Shown: piece by piece, positions 46,401 to 59,288 of the stretch
How the letters are laid out: each line of letters opens with the position of its first letter
How positions within the stretch are numbered: position 1 is the first letter of the stretch
Origin: Acanthochlamys bracteata
Taxonomy: Eukaryota > Streptophyta > Magnoliopsida > Pandanales > Velloziaceae
NCBI GenBank assembly: GCA_019914995.1
Contig: CM034130.1
Coordinates: forward strand, 8,432,001-8,496,000
Reading direction: 5' to 3'
DNA length: 64,000 bases
Program-made: the position numbers and the translations under genes
Notes under the pieces: generated by a model
The model's database searches: none
The model's input: the letters and a program-made list of their open reading frames with translations, nothing else
What the model was told of the DNA's origin: nothing

Positions 46401-48421
46401 AGAAACAAGAACAATAGCTTTCTGAACTCCATAGATCATTTCGCTCTCAAAGGAGCAATAATATTAGTGGCATAAAAAGCAAACCAATTCTAAAGTTGTT
46501 TCCTAAGAACTAGGTTATGCCAAACAATCTGACCAAATACATATAACTAAAAACACATACATATATATAATTAATATAACAAAATATAACAGCAATACAT
46601 ATAAGATAATGGTGTACATGTAGATATGATAACATGTCTAGGCTGTTAGCTTAATTTTCAGTATATCTAAGTTATATCATTTTGCATACATATCAGCAAT
46701 CTCTTACACAAGCTGAATAATAGGTTGTAAAGAAAACAAGAGCAATAACTCTCTGTAATCCTTAGATCATTTTGCTGAAAAGGAGCAGCAGTACTAGAAA
46801 CACATAAACTAAATCTATTCAAAAGCAGTTTCCTAAGAACTAGGCTATGCCAACAATCTGGCCTAACATGTAATATGTATAACATGTAATATAACATACA
46901 CAAACACATACACATATATATGTGGTCACATTCAAAAATTCAATTCAGAGCTTGAATAAACACATCCTAATAAGAAGCAAGTACAAAGATCGAGGTTATA
47001 TTATATATTATATATTGTATATTGTATCATTTCTATCATTTTGTATCATTTCTGTGTTGTATTATTTAAAATAATACAACAAAGAAAGTAAGAAAACTTA
47101 AAAATATATATATTGTATCGTTTCTGTCATTTTGATCAAGTGACCGGATGGACATGAATTCGTAATCCGATTGAGCTGAAATTTTATGCGTATGTTTCTA
47201 ACTCATAGTTCTTCATATCCAACGGTGAAGATTAGACTTAGAGATCACCCCGACCATAAATCGGAAAGGGAGTGTCTGGGAGGTGCCCCTAAAGAGGGAG
47301 TGCCCATGTTCCTCCCTATATATATATAACATATCTAAACTGTATAGCTCAACTTTCAATATTGAAGTTATATGCTATTTCAAAAAACTTTGAACAGTTG
47401 TCATTCGCAAGCTCAACAATAACTTCTAAACAAATATAACTAGTTGCATGGGCTTCCATGGTTACGATTTCAATAATATTGTCTCTCTCACCATTTAAAG
47501 GGGGAACGGCATTACCTAAATGGCACCAACATATTGTTACAGCAGTTGCTTCCTAATACATATGTCTATATGTAAAGCGATTGATGCTTATATTCTCAAA
47601 ATTTTAAGGCATTATCTTCAAAGTCAGAAAGGAGCACTAATATTGAAACTCTACTACAACTTGTAAAATTCTAAATGTTTGGAGTCATCACACTATGTTC
47701 TAGTTAGAGATGATAAATGAATACCTTAATAGGAACAAGAAAGCAAATATTTTAAGTAAAACCTATTCACAAACATAACCAAAAAAATAGTTTAGTTACG
47801 TATGCTTATAATAACCCAAGCCATATGATAAAACAACAACGATCCCGCATTTATCAAAGAGCAACTAAATATAGGTCTCTTATGGGCTGTTCGCTTCATA
47901 CATCTTGAAATCCAGTTTAAGAATTTATAACCCTCTAATTTGCTGTACTATGCTAATGGTTCCTACACCGCAATTCTTTAAAGGATATTTACCCACGATA
48001 TATTAAAGAGAGACATGAAAGAATTTCCAAATATACTTGATGAAATATGCAAATATTGGATGAGATGAGCACTGCAACTGGTGCAAGCCTAGAACTAAGG
48101 CAATACAAGTTCTAAGCACAGTTTTTAGGTCATAGCATCATGTTATTTGCTTTCTTCCAATAACTCATTAATTATAGCCAGTGGCCCAGACCTATGCAAT
48201 GATAATATGACATCTGTCATGGTCATAAATCTATAACATTGCTGACTAAGAAACTCCACATAGTTTCCAATGGATATATACAAATTCAAGTAACATGAGC
48301 GTATATGGACAAAAGGGAGAGAAAACATACCATCTAGATTGGATTTTGCGGCCAGCGGAGATTCTCTCTCATTGGTCCTGTCTCCATCATCAGGACGGAT
48401 GCAGCAAAAGAGGCAACGCAT
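43447..48421 (-). CDS. PTI1-like receptor-like cytoplasmic kinase
   Basis: Cytoplasmic Ser/Thr(-Tyr) kinase of the PTI1 group, which act downstream of OXI1/AGC or PTO kinases in oxidative and defence signalling. Seven coding exons: 48421-48331, 46123-45870, 45741-45615, 45511-45238, 44544-44412, 43764-43678, 43596-43447; 371 residues. The N-terminus [12 protein letters not shown] has the cysteines used for S-acylation to membranes in this group. Kinase landmarks: GEGSYG (77-82), VALKKL with Lys about 98, HRDIRSSN (from about 200), ADFN in place of DFG (about 219-222), [27 protein letters not shown] and the tail [17 protein letters not shown] is usual in PTI1-like kinases. Intron 1 is 2.2 kb and holds duplicated DNA. 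A leader intron lies upstream. Confidence 0.95.
46330..46890. repeat. Tandem duplication, period about 330 bp, in PTI1-like intron 1
   Basis: Segments about 46335-46535 and 46665-46865 align throughout: CAATCTCTTACACAAG at 46367 and 46696, TAGATCATTT in both, and TCCTAAGAACTAGG at 46501 and 46831. Spacing is constant at 329-330 bp. A weaker third relative may begin near 47340. The duplication is wholly intronic. Confidence 0.75.
46985..47335. repeat. Intronic repeat-like insert bounded by TATATA tracts
   Basis: A more GC-balanced block (about 47120-47320: GTGACCGGATGGACATG, CCAACGGTGAAGATTAGA, AGGGAGTGCCCATGTTCC) is flanked by TA-rich tracts, and TTGTATCRTTTCTRTCATTTT occurs twice on its left side (near 47015 and 47115). 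The style, with TATATATAGGGAGG at one end read on the minus strand and a CCGTTGGAT-type core, resembles widespread plant non-autonomous elements, but I cannot name the family. Confidence 0.4.
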
Positions 48422-49870
48422 CTTATTCTTCTTTATATTTCTTTTATATATCAAGCGTATGTGCTCCAAAGAAAGAAACTAGCAGGAGAAAGCGTGCAGT
48501 TCTCGTTGCTCCTATAACACAGAAAGAAGAGGCATATCATTATTTTTTATTAATGACATAAGTACTCCATAATGCAGACAGGACTCAACCACAAGAGAAA
48601 TGGCTTGAAACCTAGTGCCTACAAGTTAATTTGTCAAAATTCAAAGGACAAACAACATAGCGTAAGCAATTAAACAACCTGTCAATAATGTGAGCACAAA
48701 ATAAATACGAACTAAAGTTTAAGCAAAATAGTTTCCAGACTCAACACTATTACGCAAAAGATCTTGTAACTTTACCACAGTTCCAAACAACGAGTAATTT
48801 CCAATTATAACCAATTCCTGATAATTATCCAATTTACAGCCTACACTGTAACACCAATCCTATGCCCATCTGTCAGCGCCAGATGACTATGATGAACCAT
48901 TTCCCTAAACAGAAAGATTGTGAAGTACCAATAGGAATGGATAAGACCATATCCAAGCTTTAACTGAAGTACAAAATCATTAGATACACAAGAAAACTAA
49001 AAATCATTCTAGAGGAATCTCAATCAGTTGCTTTTACCAAACCCTTTTTGGCCACCATTTCTTCTACAATTATTTACTTCTTCCAAGTCGAATCAAGAAT
49101 TAGCAATTTAACTCATGCAAGGAAGGAATTCCCATAAAATTCCTTACAGAAGCAGACAATTCAAACCACAATGATAAGCGAATTTAATATGATTAAATTC
49201 TCTAATCCTCGCCAAATAATTCTGTTAAGTGCACAATTCATACCATGAGAAAAGTATTTTTCAAATGATTACCATTCTATAGCCAAATGTTTCAGCTAAA
49301 CTACCTCCACAAAGAAAAAGCCACGATCCCCGGAGGCAATAGTAGCAATATTAACAAAGAATAAAACCTAACCTAACATCTATAATGCATAATTAATTAA
49401 CATAAACCCCAACTTTATTCTCCATCACGATTCCCAGAAATATTCTCACACAAACACGTAGAATTCGAATCGACTCACCACCAAATCATAAGCCCGCCAT
49501 AAGAAAGGTAAACAATGGGCGTAGGCCTAGAAATTCAAACCCAACCCAATCCAAACTTTTCCACAAACCTGATTCTCGTATAGAATATCAAATTATAAAC
49601 GGAAGCTTCTCCGAATCCTAGATCACGATCCTATCATACCCAATCAAACAACAGAATGTTTGGAAATCCTTCAAATCCCGGCTAAATTGCTTGATTAAAA
49701 AACGAAAAACAGAAATTCGATAAAACAAAGATGGAATTGAGGAAAGGAACGTACCTGGAATCAGATTAAGGCTTGAAATTAGGGTTTCTGGAGAAGAGAA
49801 ATCGAATCGAAGAAGGGGGGAAGAAAAAGGGAAAAAGAGAAAGAACGCGTGTGGAAATGAAGAGAGAGAG
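48422..49870 (-). other. 5' leader and leader intron of the PTI1-like gene (predicted)
   Basis: A leader exon ends at 49755 (donor CCAG|GTACG) and the next begins at 48511 (acceptor TTATAG), which gives a leader intron of 1.24 kb. The first exon is purine-poor on the minus strand and lies in 49756-49870. The leader after splicing has no ATG that I could see in the last exon segment before 48421. Confidence 0.55.
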
Positions 49871-52800
49871 ATATCAAACCAAGGCCAGCGGAGCGCGCAC
49901 TTAATGAAATGAAAAATTATAATAATAAGAGTCACTATTATATATTTTATCATAACGGTTTTAATTTCTCTAATATCTAATATTTATTTGAAAATGAAAG
50001 TAATTACCATCCAAAAGAATTTCCATAGAAGTTCCTCAAATTTAGTTTTTCTAAGGTTAGTAAATCTGTTGCTATTTAGAAAAAAATTGTTAAGTATCTT
50101 AACTTAGTAGTCAAAATGTAAAAACACCTTATCTTTGACAAAAAGAAAAAACACCTTAAGTCAAAAATCACCTTTGACTTTTGAGTCAACTTTTGAACTA
50201 AGTACTAGTACTCAATAACTGACGATATTCTAATTAAGTTCTTTGAAATAATCTCGTCATCATTAAAACAATCTCTTTCTTATTGTGAATAAAAATCTTT
50301 TAAATGAATCGAGTTTATTAAACTTTTTATATGTTTCGAAAAATCTCGGTTTTTTTTTCATAAAATTAGAGAATTAGGACCTCAAGTTCTAAACCGCTTT
50401 TCAAGGGCTTATCAGGCAAACTATCTCATAATTAAGCAAATTAAGAGATTTAAAACATAAAAGGAGTGGGTTAGCTACTTTACAACGGTTGAGCGGTTAT
50501 ATAATTTTCTTTTGCAAAGTTTCGTTACAAAGATAAGCTGGCTTTTGTTAGCTTATGGTTGGCGTGATCTAGTCAAAAAGCAGATTCAATCAAGGGGACT
50601 TCTTCTTTAAAAAAAGTTTCAAGGTTTTAGAGATAATAATGTATGCATGCAGGGGAAAGACTATAATGCGTCAAAATGAACAAAGGATATTTCAGAAATA
50701 TTTATGAATTAAAATTTTTTTAAATAAAATATTTTTAAAATATTTTTATTTTGGAAAGAAGTTTTATTTTTATTTAAAAAATAAAAAGGAAATCTTATAA
50801 TATATAATTTTTTATTTTTTTTAAAATTTTAAATAAATTTTATAAAATAATATATAAAATTTATTTAAAAATATAATTTAATATTTAGAATGATAAACAG
50901 TTGAAAAGTAATGTCAAATATTTCCTAAGAATTATTCATCATATGTAAAGGTCTTCCTTATTAAATTCATTTCTAAAATTTTTATGACATTAATTTCAAT
51001 ATTCACTAACATTAACTTTGACAGATTTAGACTTGCTTACGCATGATAAAGTGATCCAAGAATCAATTTCTAAAATAAATATTTAAAATATAAATTACTA
51101 AAAATAAAATTGTAAAAATAAATTAGTAAAGTATATATAAAAATATATCTAGAATGATTTTAGACCAAAAGATAGAAGCAGAGAAGAAAAATTCGACGAA
51201 GGCGATGCCGAACCGATAAAATCGACTACACGGAGCGACAAATTCGACGAAGCCGAAGGAAACAATAAGTGAGGACTGAAGAGCGCAAAATAAAACCTAG
51301 ATAAAGAAGCGATGAAATTGATAGAGCCGAACCGAACACAGAGCGGTTGAAGATAGGAGTATAAACTAAACACATAAAAGAAGAAAATAGCTAGTTAAGT
51401 CTAATAGTGAACGCAAGTTTTTTCACTCTTTGATGCAAAATTACATAACAAGTCGCGCATTTTTGTTATTTTTTTCAGCTCAGTTCAGCAAGTTGACATG
51501 AAAATCATCTGCGTCAACCTATGTTATGACTGATCAACTGCTTAACTGATTTTTTACGGATCGAAATTCGAATTAACGATTTCTGGATCAGATAGCACGG
51601 TACGACATCATAGATTTGAGGTCATTTATGATTGCTTATGACAATATACTTTTGATGAAAAAATAAGTTTTTGATAAAAAATTTTTTTCAAAAATGAACT
51701 TATTTTAGTATATAAATAAATAAATATATTTATATATCTATATATTACTTTTGTGAAGTAAATTTATCTGTAATTTTTTAAATTAAAAAATATAAGATAT
51801 TCTAGAAATTTTTTTGAGAAACAAAAAATTGAAAAAAAAATCAAATAAATATCTAAAAATACTCCAAAACGGCCCCTTCAAAATTCTATGAAGTTGATAC
51901 ACAGAAACAAGTTCAAATTCAAAGAGATAAAAAATGAACTATGTTTCCTGTGGCAACCTTAGTATAAAATTAAACTACTAGGGAAATGCAATTCTATTTA
52001 CTAATTGCCTTCATTTTCTATGCTTCATTAACAAATTTTTCAAAAGGTGTGTTTTAGTTACAAATAATATATTTCTTTCGTAAAATTTTCAAATCAACTT
52101 TTTTATTTCAGTTTATGCGGAGCTCACCAAACTTATTTCTAAATTTTTTTTTACGGAACTTAGTTCATGAAACTTATTTTCTACCGATTAAAATACGGTA
52201 AAAGAAAACTTCAATTAAAGTAATATAAAGACAATGCTCATTCGCCGGTAAATATATATTTTCTAACCTCAATTTGCAACCTGCTATAGTTTGTCATTAT
52301 TACCATTTATATAATTTTTGGACTTTGAAGATGTCTACTGATTAAATAAAATAGTCCTTCTAGAAGAGTCCCACATTCTCTATGTTCATCAACTTCATCA
52401 ATGCATTGCGGCTATATCACTGTTAAGTGTTGATAAAACTGATAAGTTTCAATCTTGTGTAAAGATTCTCAGTCGTACGAAAGTTAGATAACAGAACATT
52501 TTCGTTGACGTCAGAAAAACATCTGCCTACTATTGAATGCGCATTACAGCCTACAACAGAACAAACACAGTAATAATTTATTTGATCAGATTTTCAATTC
52601 AAAAATTTCATATATTTTAATTATTTATTAAATTAAAAATTGTATAGTTATTTATTATTTAGTGACTTATTATTTTATTTTATAAATTTCATTTCTTACT
52701 TATAATTTATTTTTAAATAAAATTAAAATAAAAAATTTTAGACTCATTTTCAGTTTATTTTTTAAAAATTTATTGCGCATTTCAAATAAGCCTAAATTAA

Positions 52801-53925
52801 AGCGAAGTCCAAAGGGAGTACCTGATGCTTTTTTTTCTTTCATCATCATGTACTGAACACAGGAATGAGAGAAGGCATGGAATTTGTCGTGCTCCAATCT
52901 TCGTCACGCTTCTGATTTGATGACGATCCAGATCAAAATGGTAGGGTTGTTTAAAGCTCTAAATTGAGGCGGGATTCGAATTGAGTTGGACCCGGTGATG
53001 GGGGTGAGAATTTGTCACTAGCCGACTTCAGTGGGTCTTCAAATAATTTGGTCATCATATAGAGGACGCAGATTAGTACTACTCTCCAATTGTCACGGCC
53101 GCCTTTTTCCAATTACGATATGGTTGAGAGCCTAAGGCTTTGAGCCAGAGAATGTTTTGACAGCAAATATTTCTATCAAACTCAAGGAGTTTGATCAGTT
53201 CACAACTTCAGATTCGAATATAATCTATAGAAGATCATAACTGTACTATTGCTGCTGATGTCCCAACATAGTAGCAATAATTGCGAAGTTTCCTAGGGAA
53301 AGAGCAAAAAGTTAAACCATGATTTTGTAGACATGTTAAGGCGCCATGCAAGAAGAGTATATGCATTTCCCAAGTAGTTTTACGTCCCATAGCACTGATA
53401 ACACCATAATGATTACTGCAAATTGTTAGCTGGTTATACTAAAAATCCCAAAATTGATGAACCAAAAGCTATACGTTCTTCATGATCAATGGTGCATTCA
53501 GTTATAATACTACACGAATCAATAAATATTTCATATGAAGGAAGAAATATGTATAGAGTCTAGGAGAATACTGAAGCTGCACATGCCCACAAGGGTTCTT
53601 CAGGTCAAAAAGGCATTCCACTTTCTTCGTTGTAATATATCTATCATGATCCAAATATCACAGAGAGAGAGAGAGAGAGAAAGATAGAGATTCAAAGATC
53701 ACAGAGAATAACACAGGCTTCTTCTTCTAAGATTTGATTCACTTCAACTGCAACTAGCCATTATGAGTCTAAGGGGTGGTGCAGAAAGAAACTAGCCAAT
53801 AAAAGGAAAAAGAAAAAAAGAAAGAAAAAGAATAGCTCTCCAGATTTCTAATAAAAGCTACTCTTAACATTCTACATATGTTTAAAGCGATTCTGATACG
53901 AAAACATGTTCTTTTTCCAAGTCCC
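49871..53925. other. Spacer upstream of the FT-like gene
   Basis: About 4 kb between divergent genes. AT-rich MITE-like stretches occur near 50700-50900 and 51620-51885, the latter with motifs of the 9369 family, too worn to bound. A (GA)n run lies at about 53663-53683. No coding exon recognised. Its right part should be the promoter of the FT-like gene. Confidence 0.55.
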
Positions 53926-53929
53926 CCTC

Positions 53930-53937
53930 TATATAAA
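53930..53937 (+). promoter_or_regulatory. Probable TATA box of the FT-like gene
   Basis: TATATAAA, 131 bp before the start codon at 54068, followed by a C/T-rich stretch (CCCCTCCAACTCTTCC) of the kind found at plant transcription starts. Confidence 0.6.
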
Positions 53938-54067
53938 CCCCTCCAACTCTTCCACCTTTCAAAACAAATCACTTCAATCACTTCATACAATCAAGTAGAA
54001 CAAATCATTCTCTTCTTCTTTTTATTCTTTAGAATATTGCATTAGTTCATATACAGTGTAGGTGAAG

Positions 54068-56564
54068 ATGTGGAGGGACAGAGAGAGAGATCCTCTCGTT
54101 GTTGGTGGTGTTGTGGGAGATGTTATTGAGCCATTTGTGAAGTCAGCTAATTTGAGGGTGATTTATAATAACAAGGAGGTAACAAATGGGTCTGAGTTGA
54201 AACCATCCATGGTGGCTTGCCAACCTAGGATTGAGATCCAAGGCCGTGACATGACGAAGCTTTACACTCTCGTAAGTTTGTTATCCTACGTCTTTCATCT
54301 TTAGTATAATGCCCTCGACTTCAGGCTGCAGGACATCAGACCAATGCCCTTAGTATCGACTCTAATGTTGTGCTTGGTATCCTTGCAGGAAATAGTAGTA
54401 TTTCCTAGTAAATGGCATACTGTCAGACAAAGTCCAGAAGAGTTTTAGGTTTCTAGAAGTCAAAACCTTGAACTCCGTATCTTTTCTTGTGCATTAATGC
54501 ACATTATTCAGGAATGATCCTTATCCAACTACTCACCGATAACTATAAAGCTGCTATATTAGATTTTAGAGCATGCATATGCGTTCCTTTTGTTAAAATT
54601 CATTTCTCAGACCAAGAGAAAATCTTTACTCTTACAAACCTGTTCAATATTCGAGTTTTATACCAAACTAACATATACATGAATGGTGCAAACTAAGGTT
54701 TCTTACTGCCACTTTTCATAGTCATAAGTAGAAGTGGACTGCATGCTCTTGCTAATAACCGAGAGGCTCACTCATGTTATAGAAGAACTACTAAGGAGCC
54801 TCTACCATACTTGAGTGCTCTAAGCATGGAAAATGTAATGTAAACATATGACTGAAGGGGCTAAAACCAAGGAGTACAGTTAATCATCAAAATGTAAAGA
54901 CATATACACTTAGGTCGTAGTCAATAAACTATATCTGTGAATATTATAACTAACCACAGCTAAACACCAAGGGACTAGATTCTTAGCACTCACCTAATTT
55001 TGGATTGGTGTAGGATCACTTTTTGGTCCAATAAGAGATTTGCCTACTGGATATAAGCACTTCGTTGACACTTATTCTTATTATCTATGACCCAAGGCGC
55101 ACACTTTTTTGTGGTCCTCTATCTAAAGATGGATTCCATGGCCTGCATGTGCACTGCAAATGGGTTCTCCCATATCATTGTGACAGATATCGCATGAAAA
55201 TTCAAACTATACAAAGTTTAAGATGATAATTAACATCCATGCATTCAAATCTGACTGGCAAGTATTTCTTCAGGACTTTTCATGTATGTTGGACAATGCG
55301 AAGAGCTATTTGGTTTTACACAAAACATCAAGACTTAAGACTTCTTCACTTTTGATATGCAATCTTGTCATCAAATATTTTTCCTAAAATTTCCTCATAC
55401 CGGCTTATAAATGCTAGCTTCATTTTATCATCAGCAATGATTGATTAGCTCTTTTTCTGCTAGGTCATGGTGGATCCAGATGCACCTAGTCCAAGCAATC
55501 CTACTCAAAGGGAGTACCTTCATTGGTATATAAACACTTCCCTTTTCTCATTATTAAAAGTAGCTCATCCTCATAAATCCTAAATTTTTTACAACTAACC
55601 TAGATTTGCATACAAAGAAAGTGAATTTGTTTGCTCATGCTAAAAAAATCATACGGAATTGGATGCAAAAGAAACTAACATAAATAAATGCTTACATCTT
55701 TGCTCTTAATGGCAAGAGCACATCATGATGGGAAGAACACTGCCTTTTAAGATCATAAAAAGATATCATTAGCTTGCAAGCATCTTCCTACTAGTTTGTT
55801 TCTTCCTAGTCATATGTCCATCAGCCATTTGTTAGATTCCAACTTTTATAGGTCTAAAGTACTTACGCTTTCTAATAAATTTATGTACAAGTTTCATAGT
55901 CCCTAGTTTCTTTCAAGACTATGTTTAACCATAAGAACCATTTAAAAATCTTTCTCAAAGGAAAACTTTTCTCATCACAGTTTATTTCATACAAAAGATA
56001 TGCAGCGCAGAAGCATTGAAACTCATAATATTACTCACTTGAAACTCTATAAGACTAGCAGGCATTTATACTAAGAATTCCAGTTTAGTTCCATCAATTT
56101 TAATGAATCACATTTCGTATTATCTAAGGCACAGTTGATTGTTAGACGTTTCTGATATTGCAATTGTATCTTGTAGGTTGGTGACTGACATTCCAGAATC
56201 TGTTGATATAAGTTACGGTGAGTACCTTCTATATTGACAGTTGCTGCTGATAGTTGAATACTTGAACGGACCTCCTACCTGAGCAGAACACAGTTTTCTC
56301 CCAAGTCTGCGAGTATTGAAGCATTTCATCTATTGTCTTGCAGGACATGAAGTGGTCTGCTATGAGAAACCGCAGCCAACGGCAGGGATCCACCGCTTTG
56401 TATTTATTCTATTCAGGCAAGATATCAGGCAAGTAATTTACGCACCTGGATGGCGCCAAAACTTTAATACCAGGGACTTTGCAGACCTTTACAACCTTGG
56501 CACCCCTGTGGCCGCCCTTTACTTCAACTGCCAGAGAGAGAGTGGTTGTGGTGGTAGAAGGTAA
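54068..56564 (+). CDS. FLOWERING LOCUS T-like PEBP protein (florigen clade)
   Basis: PEBP-family protein that, as FT, moves from leaf phloem to the shoot apex and with FD and 14-3-3 starts flowering. Four exons: 54068-54271, 55464-55525, 56177-56217, 56344-56564; 175 residues. Exons 2 and 3 are 62 and 41 nt, exactly as in FT. Ligand-pocket motifs [10 protein letters not shown] (72-81) and GIHR (117-120) are present. The residues that separate FT from TFL1 are of FT type: Tyr86 (FT Tyr85), Tyr135, Trp139 and Gln141 in YAPGWRQNF, and LYN (151-153) in segment B. So an activator is predicted. It is rather diverged elsewhere: start [27 protein letters not shown], and [10 protein letters not shown] where FT has a GRQ. 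The first ATG in frame was used. A further 3' exon is possible. Confidence 0.93.
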
Positions 56565-59288
56565 ACAATCAAAATCCAACTTGTTTTAAGCTTCTCGCTT
56601 ATTACTTCTTCAAGGCTAATTTGTTCCTACAGACCTTAGGCTCTGCATTCATCATCAAGCTTATTCTGCAAGGTTAAAGTCTATTACTTACCTTTGCTGC
56701 TAAACCACTTAATAGCTACAATAACAGTAGCAAAGAGAAAACTTCAAGTCCCAAGATGCTTTTTAATGTTTTTCCAACCATGGAAAATGCAATACAGAAT
56801 GTGTTTAAGATATGGTAGTACACTTGAAAATTAATGAGGTTCAAGAGGACATAAACAAGATGAGATATTGTTTTCTCAAAAATAAATTAATAAATAGTAA
56901 CAATTACTAAGAGATGATGAAATACATATAGAATGACCATGGTATCAAACTTAAAAACTAATCAATTTACTAGAAACTCACCCCACCTAAATCTTATACT
57001 GCCACCTCTACTCTTTAGTATGTGTAAAGGACACAACTGATTGAAATAGGGGAGCCATTTTACTAGGAAAAGCATCATTACGATTATAGAAAAATCTGTC
57101 ATGGCAATTTCACAACCAGCATCTTCACCTTTTCATAGTCTAGGCAGGCATTTGGTTCATCATTTACAAGAAATATGAGGTAGGCAGTGCCAGTCCCTCA
57201 TACAAGATTCCTCTTTTTACAAAAAGAAAGAATGCGTCCTATTTCTTAGAAAAAAAAATACAGTTTGGATTAATAAATGTTCAGCTTATATGATTACATA
57301 TCTTGCCATCAATTATGAGGTTCCTAACTAAGTAAACACTTTGTTCAACTTGCAGTTTTTTATATCAAAAGCATACAACTGTTCTTTCTCACATCAGTTA
57401 AAACCATGATCTGATAAGAAAGCCTAGGGTCTCCTAAAGATACAAGATACTGAACTGGAATGAAAAAAGTAGTTCATCTTAGCAAAAATGGCATTTAGTA
57501 TATAGAGCTAAAAAGAACAAAATCCTTTGCGGTAATCCAAGTAAACCATACTTTAGGACTATTTCTTAAACCTATACAGTCACTTAGTGTGAGAGGTAAA
57601 AGTAGTATACAGATCAACCGAATAGAATCAGATCAATACTATACACCAATTGACAACATAGAAAGGAATACCTTTCCGGACAAAATCATTTGTTTCGACT
57701 AATTCAGGTAGCATAAAAATCTCAAGAGAGAGGATGAACACAATAAACATCGTGCTTTAGTCAGAACACCAATTCAGCCATGGTCACTGATAACAGGTTA
57801 TTAGATGTATATCTCCACTATACTGTATATATGGCTGTACAGCAGTACAGTACCACTGGCGTAACCTATGTGAGATGTATATAGTGGCTGAAAAACATTA
57901 AACTAGAAAAGGAAGCACTTACTTTTTAAACTGCAACAGGAAATCAAAGATCTGAAAACATCAAGTTGTGAGTGCTATCAATAGATTTCAAAACATTTAT
58001 CTTAAAATGCCATAGCTCAGTTTCCACCAAAATCTAATTCCTCATTTAATTCTTTACTTTTTCTGGTACCGACTTATCGTTTATGAATTCATGCATCAGG
58101 ATCAACTAAAATAGCCTAATGCTACCGTATGGGGATTGGACTCTCTTTAAAGTTAGGTTGATCAACATATCTCCATAATGAATCAAAGCCAGGTTTAAAT
58201 GGATCACTTCTGAACTTTTACAGCCAATTGATGATCTTCAAAAAAAAAAGAGAGGAGATAACGGGCTGTAACACATGAAAAAAGCGAACAAAACAAAAAG
58301 CAAAAGAAAAGAGGCCTTGACATTCTATCCTTCAAATTGAATGTGATATGCTCTCCATCAAAGTGCATCTTTGTGACTTCATCAAATATACCTGCTGTTA
58401 AAGGGAAGACGATAACTTTTTTTTGTGTGTGTATAGGTACGTAGCTGCAAGTGGGTGGAGTTGATCTTCTTGGAAAGATTGATGATTAAGAATAATTCTC
58501 AGCTTAAGAAAGTGGCTGGGTGCGACCGTTAAATTTCAGACATATTGTCGAGTATACGAATAGTATCTTAGTTGCAGTAATAGGGGCAAATGAATATATT
58601 TGTTGTTCCATGTTTACCTCTATTGTGGACTTACCCTAGGTCAAGTGTGCTCTTTCTAGCCTCCTGAAACATGCTAGAAAAATGTCAGAAACCTGTAATA
58701 AAATTTTCCATATTTTGGCTATATTATATGACAACACGTCTTAATATCCAACAGCATATAATTGGACCAATGTACTATGTCTGGGCATAGGCATAAAAAC
58801 TGAAAACAGTGATATTCAGCTTTTGGGGTTGCAACAACAAATTCTCAGACTGATGGAAGTATAGGACTGGACATTTTTATCCAAAATAAGACTTAACACT
58901 GCAGTGGACTTTTCAAAAAAAAATTATTAATTCAGAGTAGTTAATTTAACTTGAGTACCTGATCAAAATAGATCCAGATCAATCAATATTTGTGTTATCC
59001 ATTGGCTAATAGAGCATAGTACTCCAAACCTGACTTCATGCATAAGTTGGTGGCTAGCCACATATATTGCTCATCCTGAATAAAAGTTATTTTATATTCT
59101 AAGAATTATTGTGGAAAGTATTTCTATGACAAGGCAAAGAAAATTTTACAAGCAACATGCAAAAGAAGGTATCAAGATTATCTATTCCTCATTTTATGGA
59201 GAATTTCGCCAATGTAAAAATAAAATTGATTAATAATGTAATATCACAATAATAATAAAACAATGAGCACAAAGGAAGAGATTACCAG
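56565..59288. other. Region downstream of the FT-like gene
   Basis: 2.7 kb without a recognised separate gene. Most is AT-rich. A more GC-balanced segment at about 58437-58710 follows a strong acceptor-like site (pyrimidine tract then GTATAG at 58436) and ends with AATAAA at 58697-58702. It could be a distal 3' exon of the FT-like gene. Confidence 0.5.
58697..58702 (+). promoter_or_regulatory. Candidate poly(A) signal AATAAA
   Basis: AATAAA after about 260 bp of exon-like sequence that follows a good splice acceptor. Relevant only if the distal exon of the FT-like transcript is real. Confidence 0.3.

Noticed and set aside
52367-52380. USE-like GTCCCACATTC, a possible second snRNA promoter
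   Set aside because: No TATA box at either plant spacing and no U2, U4, U5 or U6 start sequence downstream.
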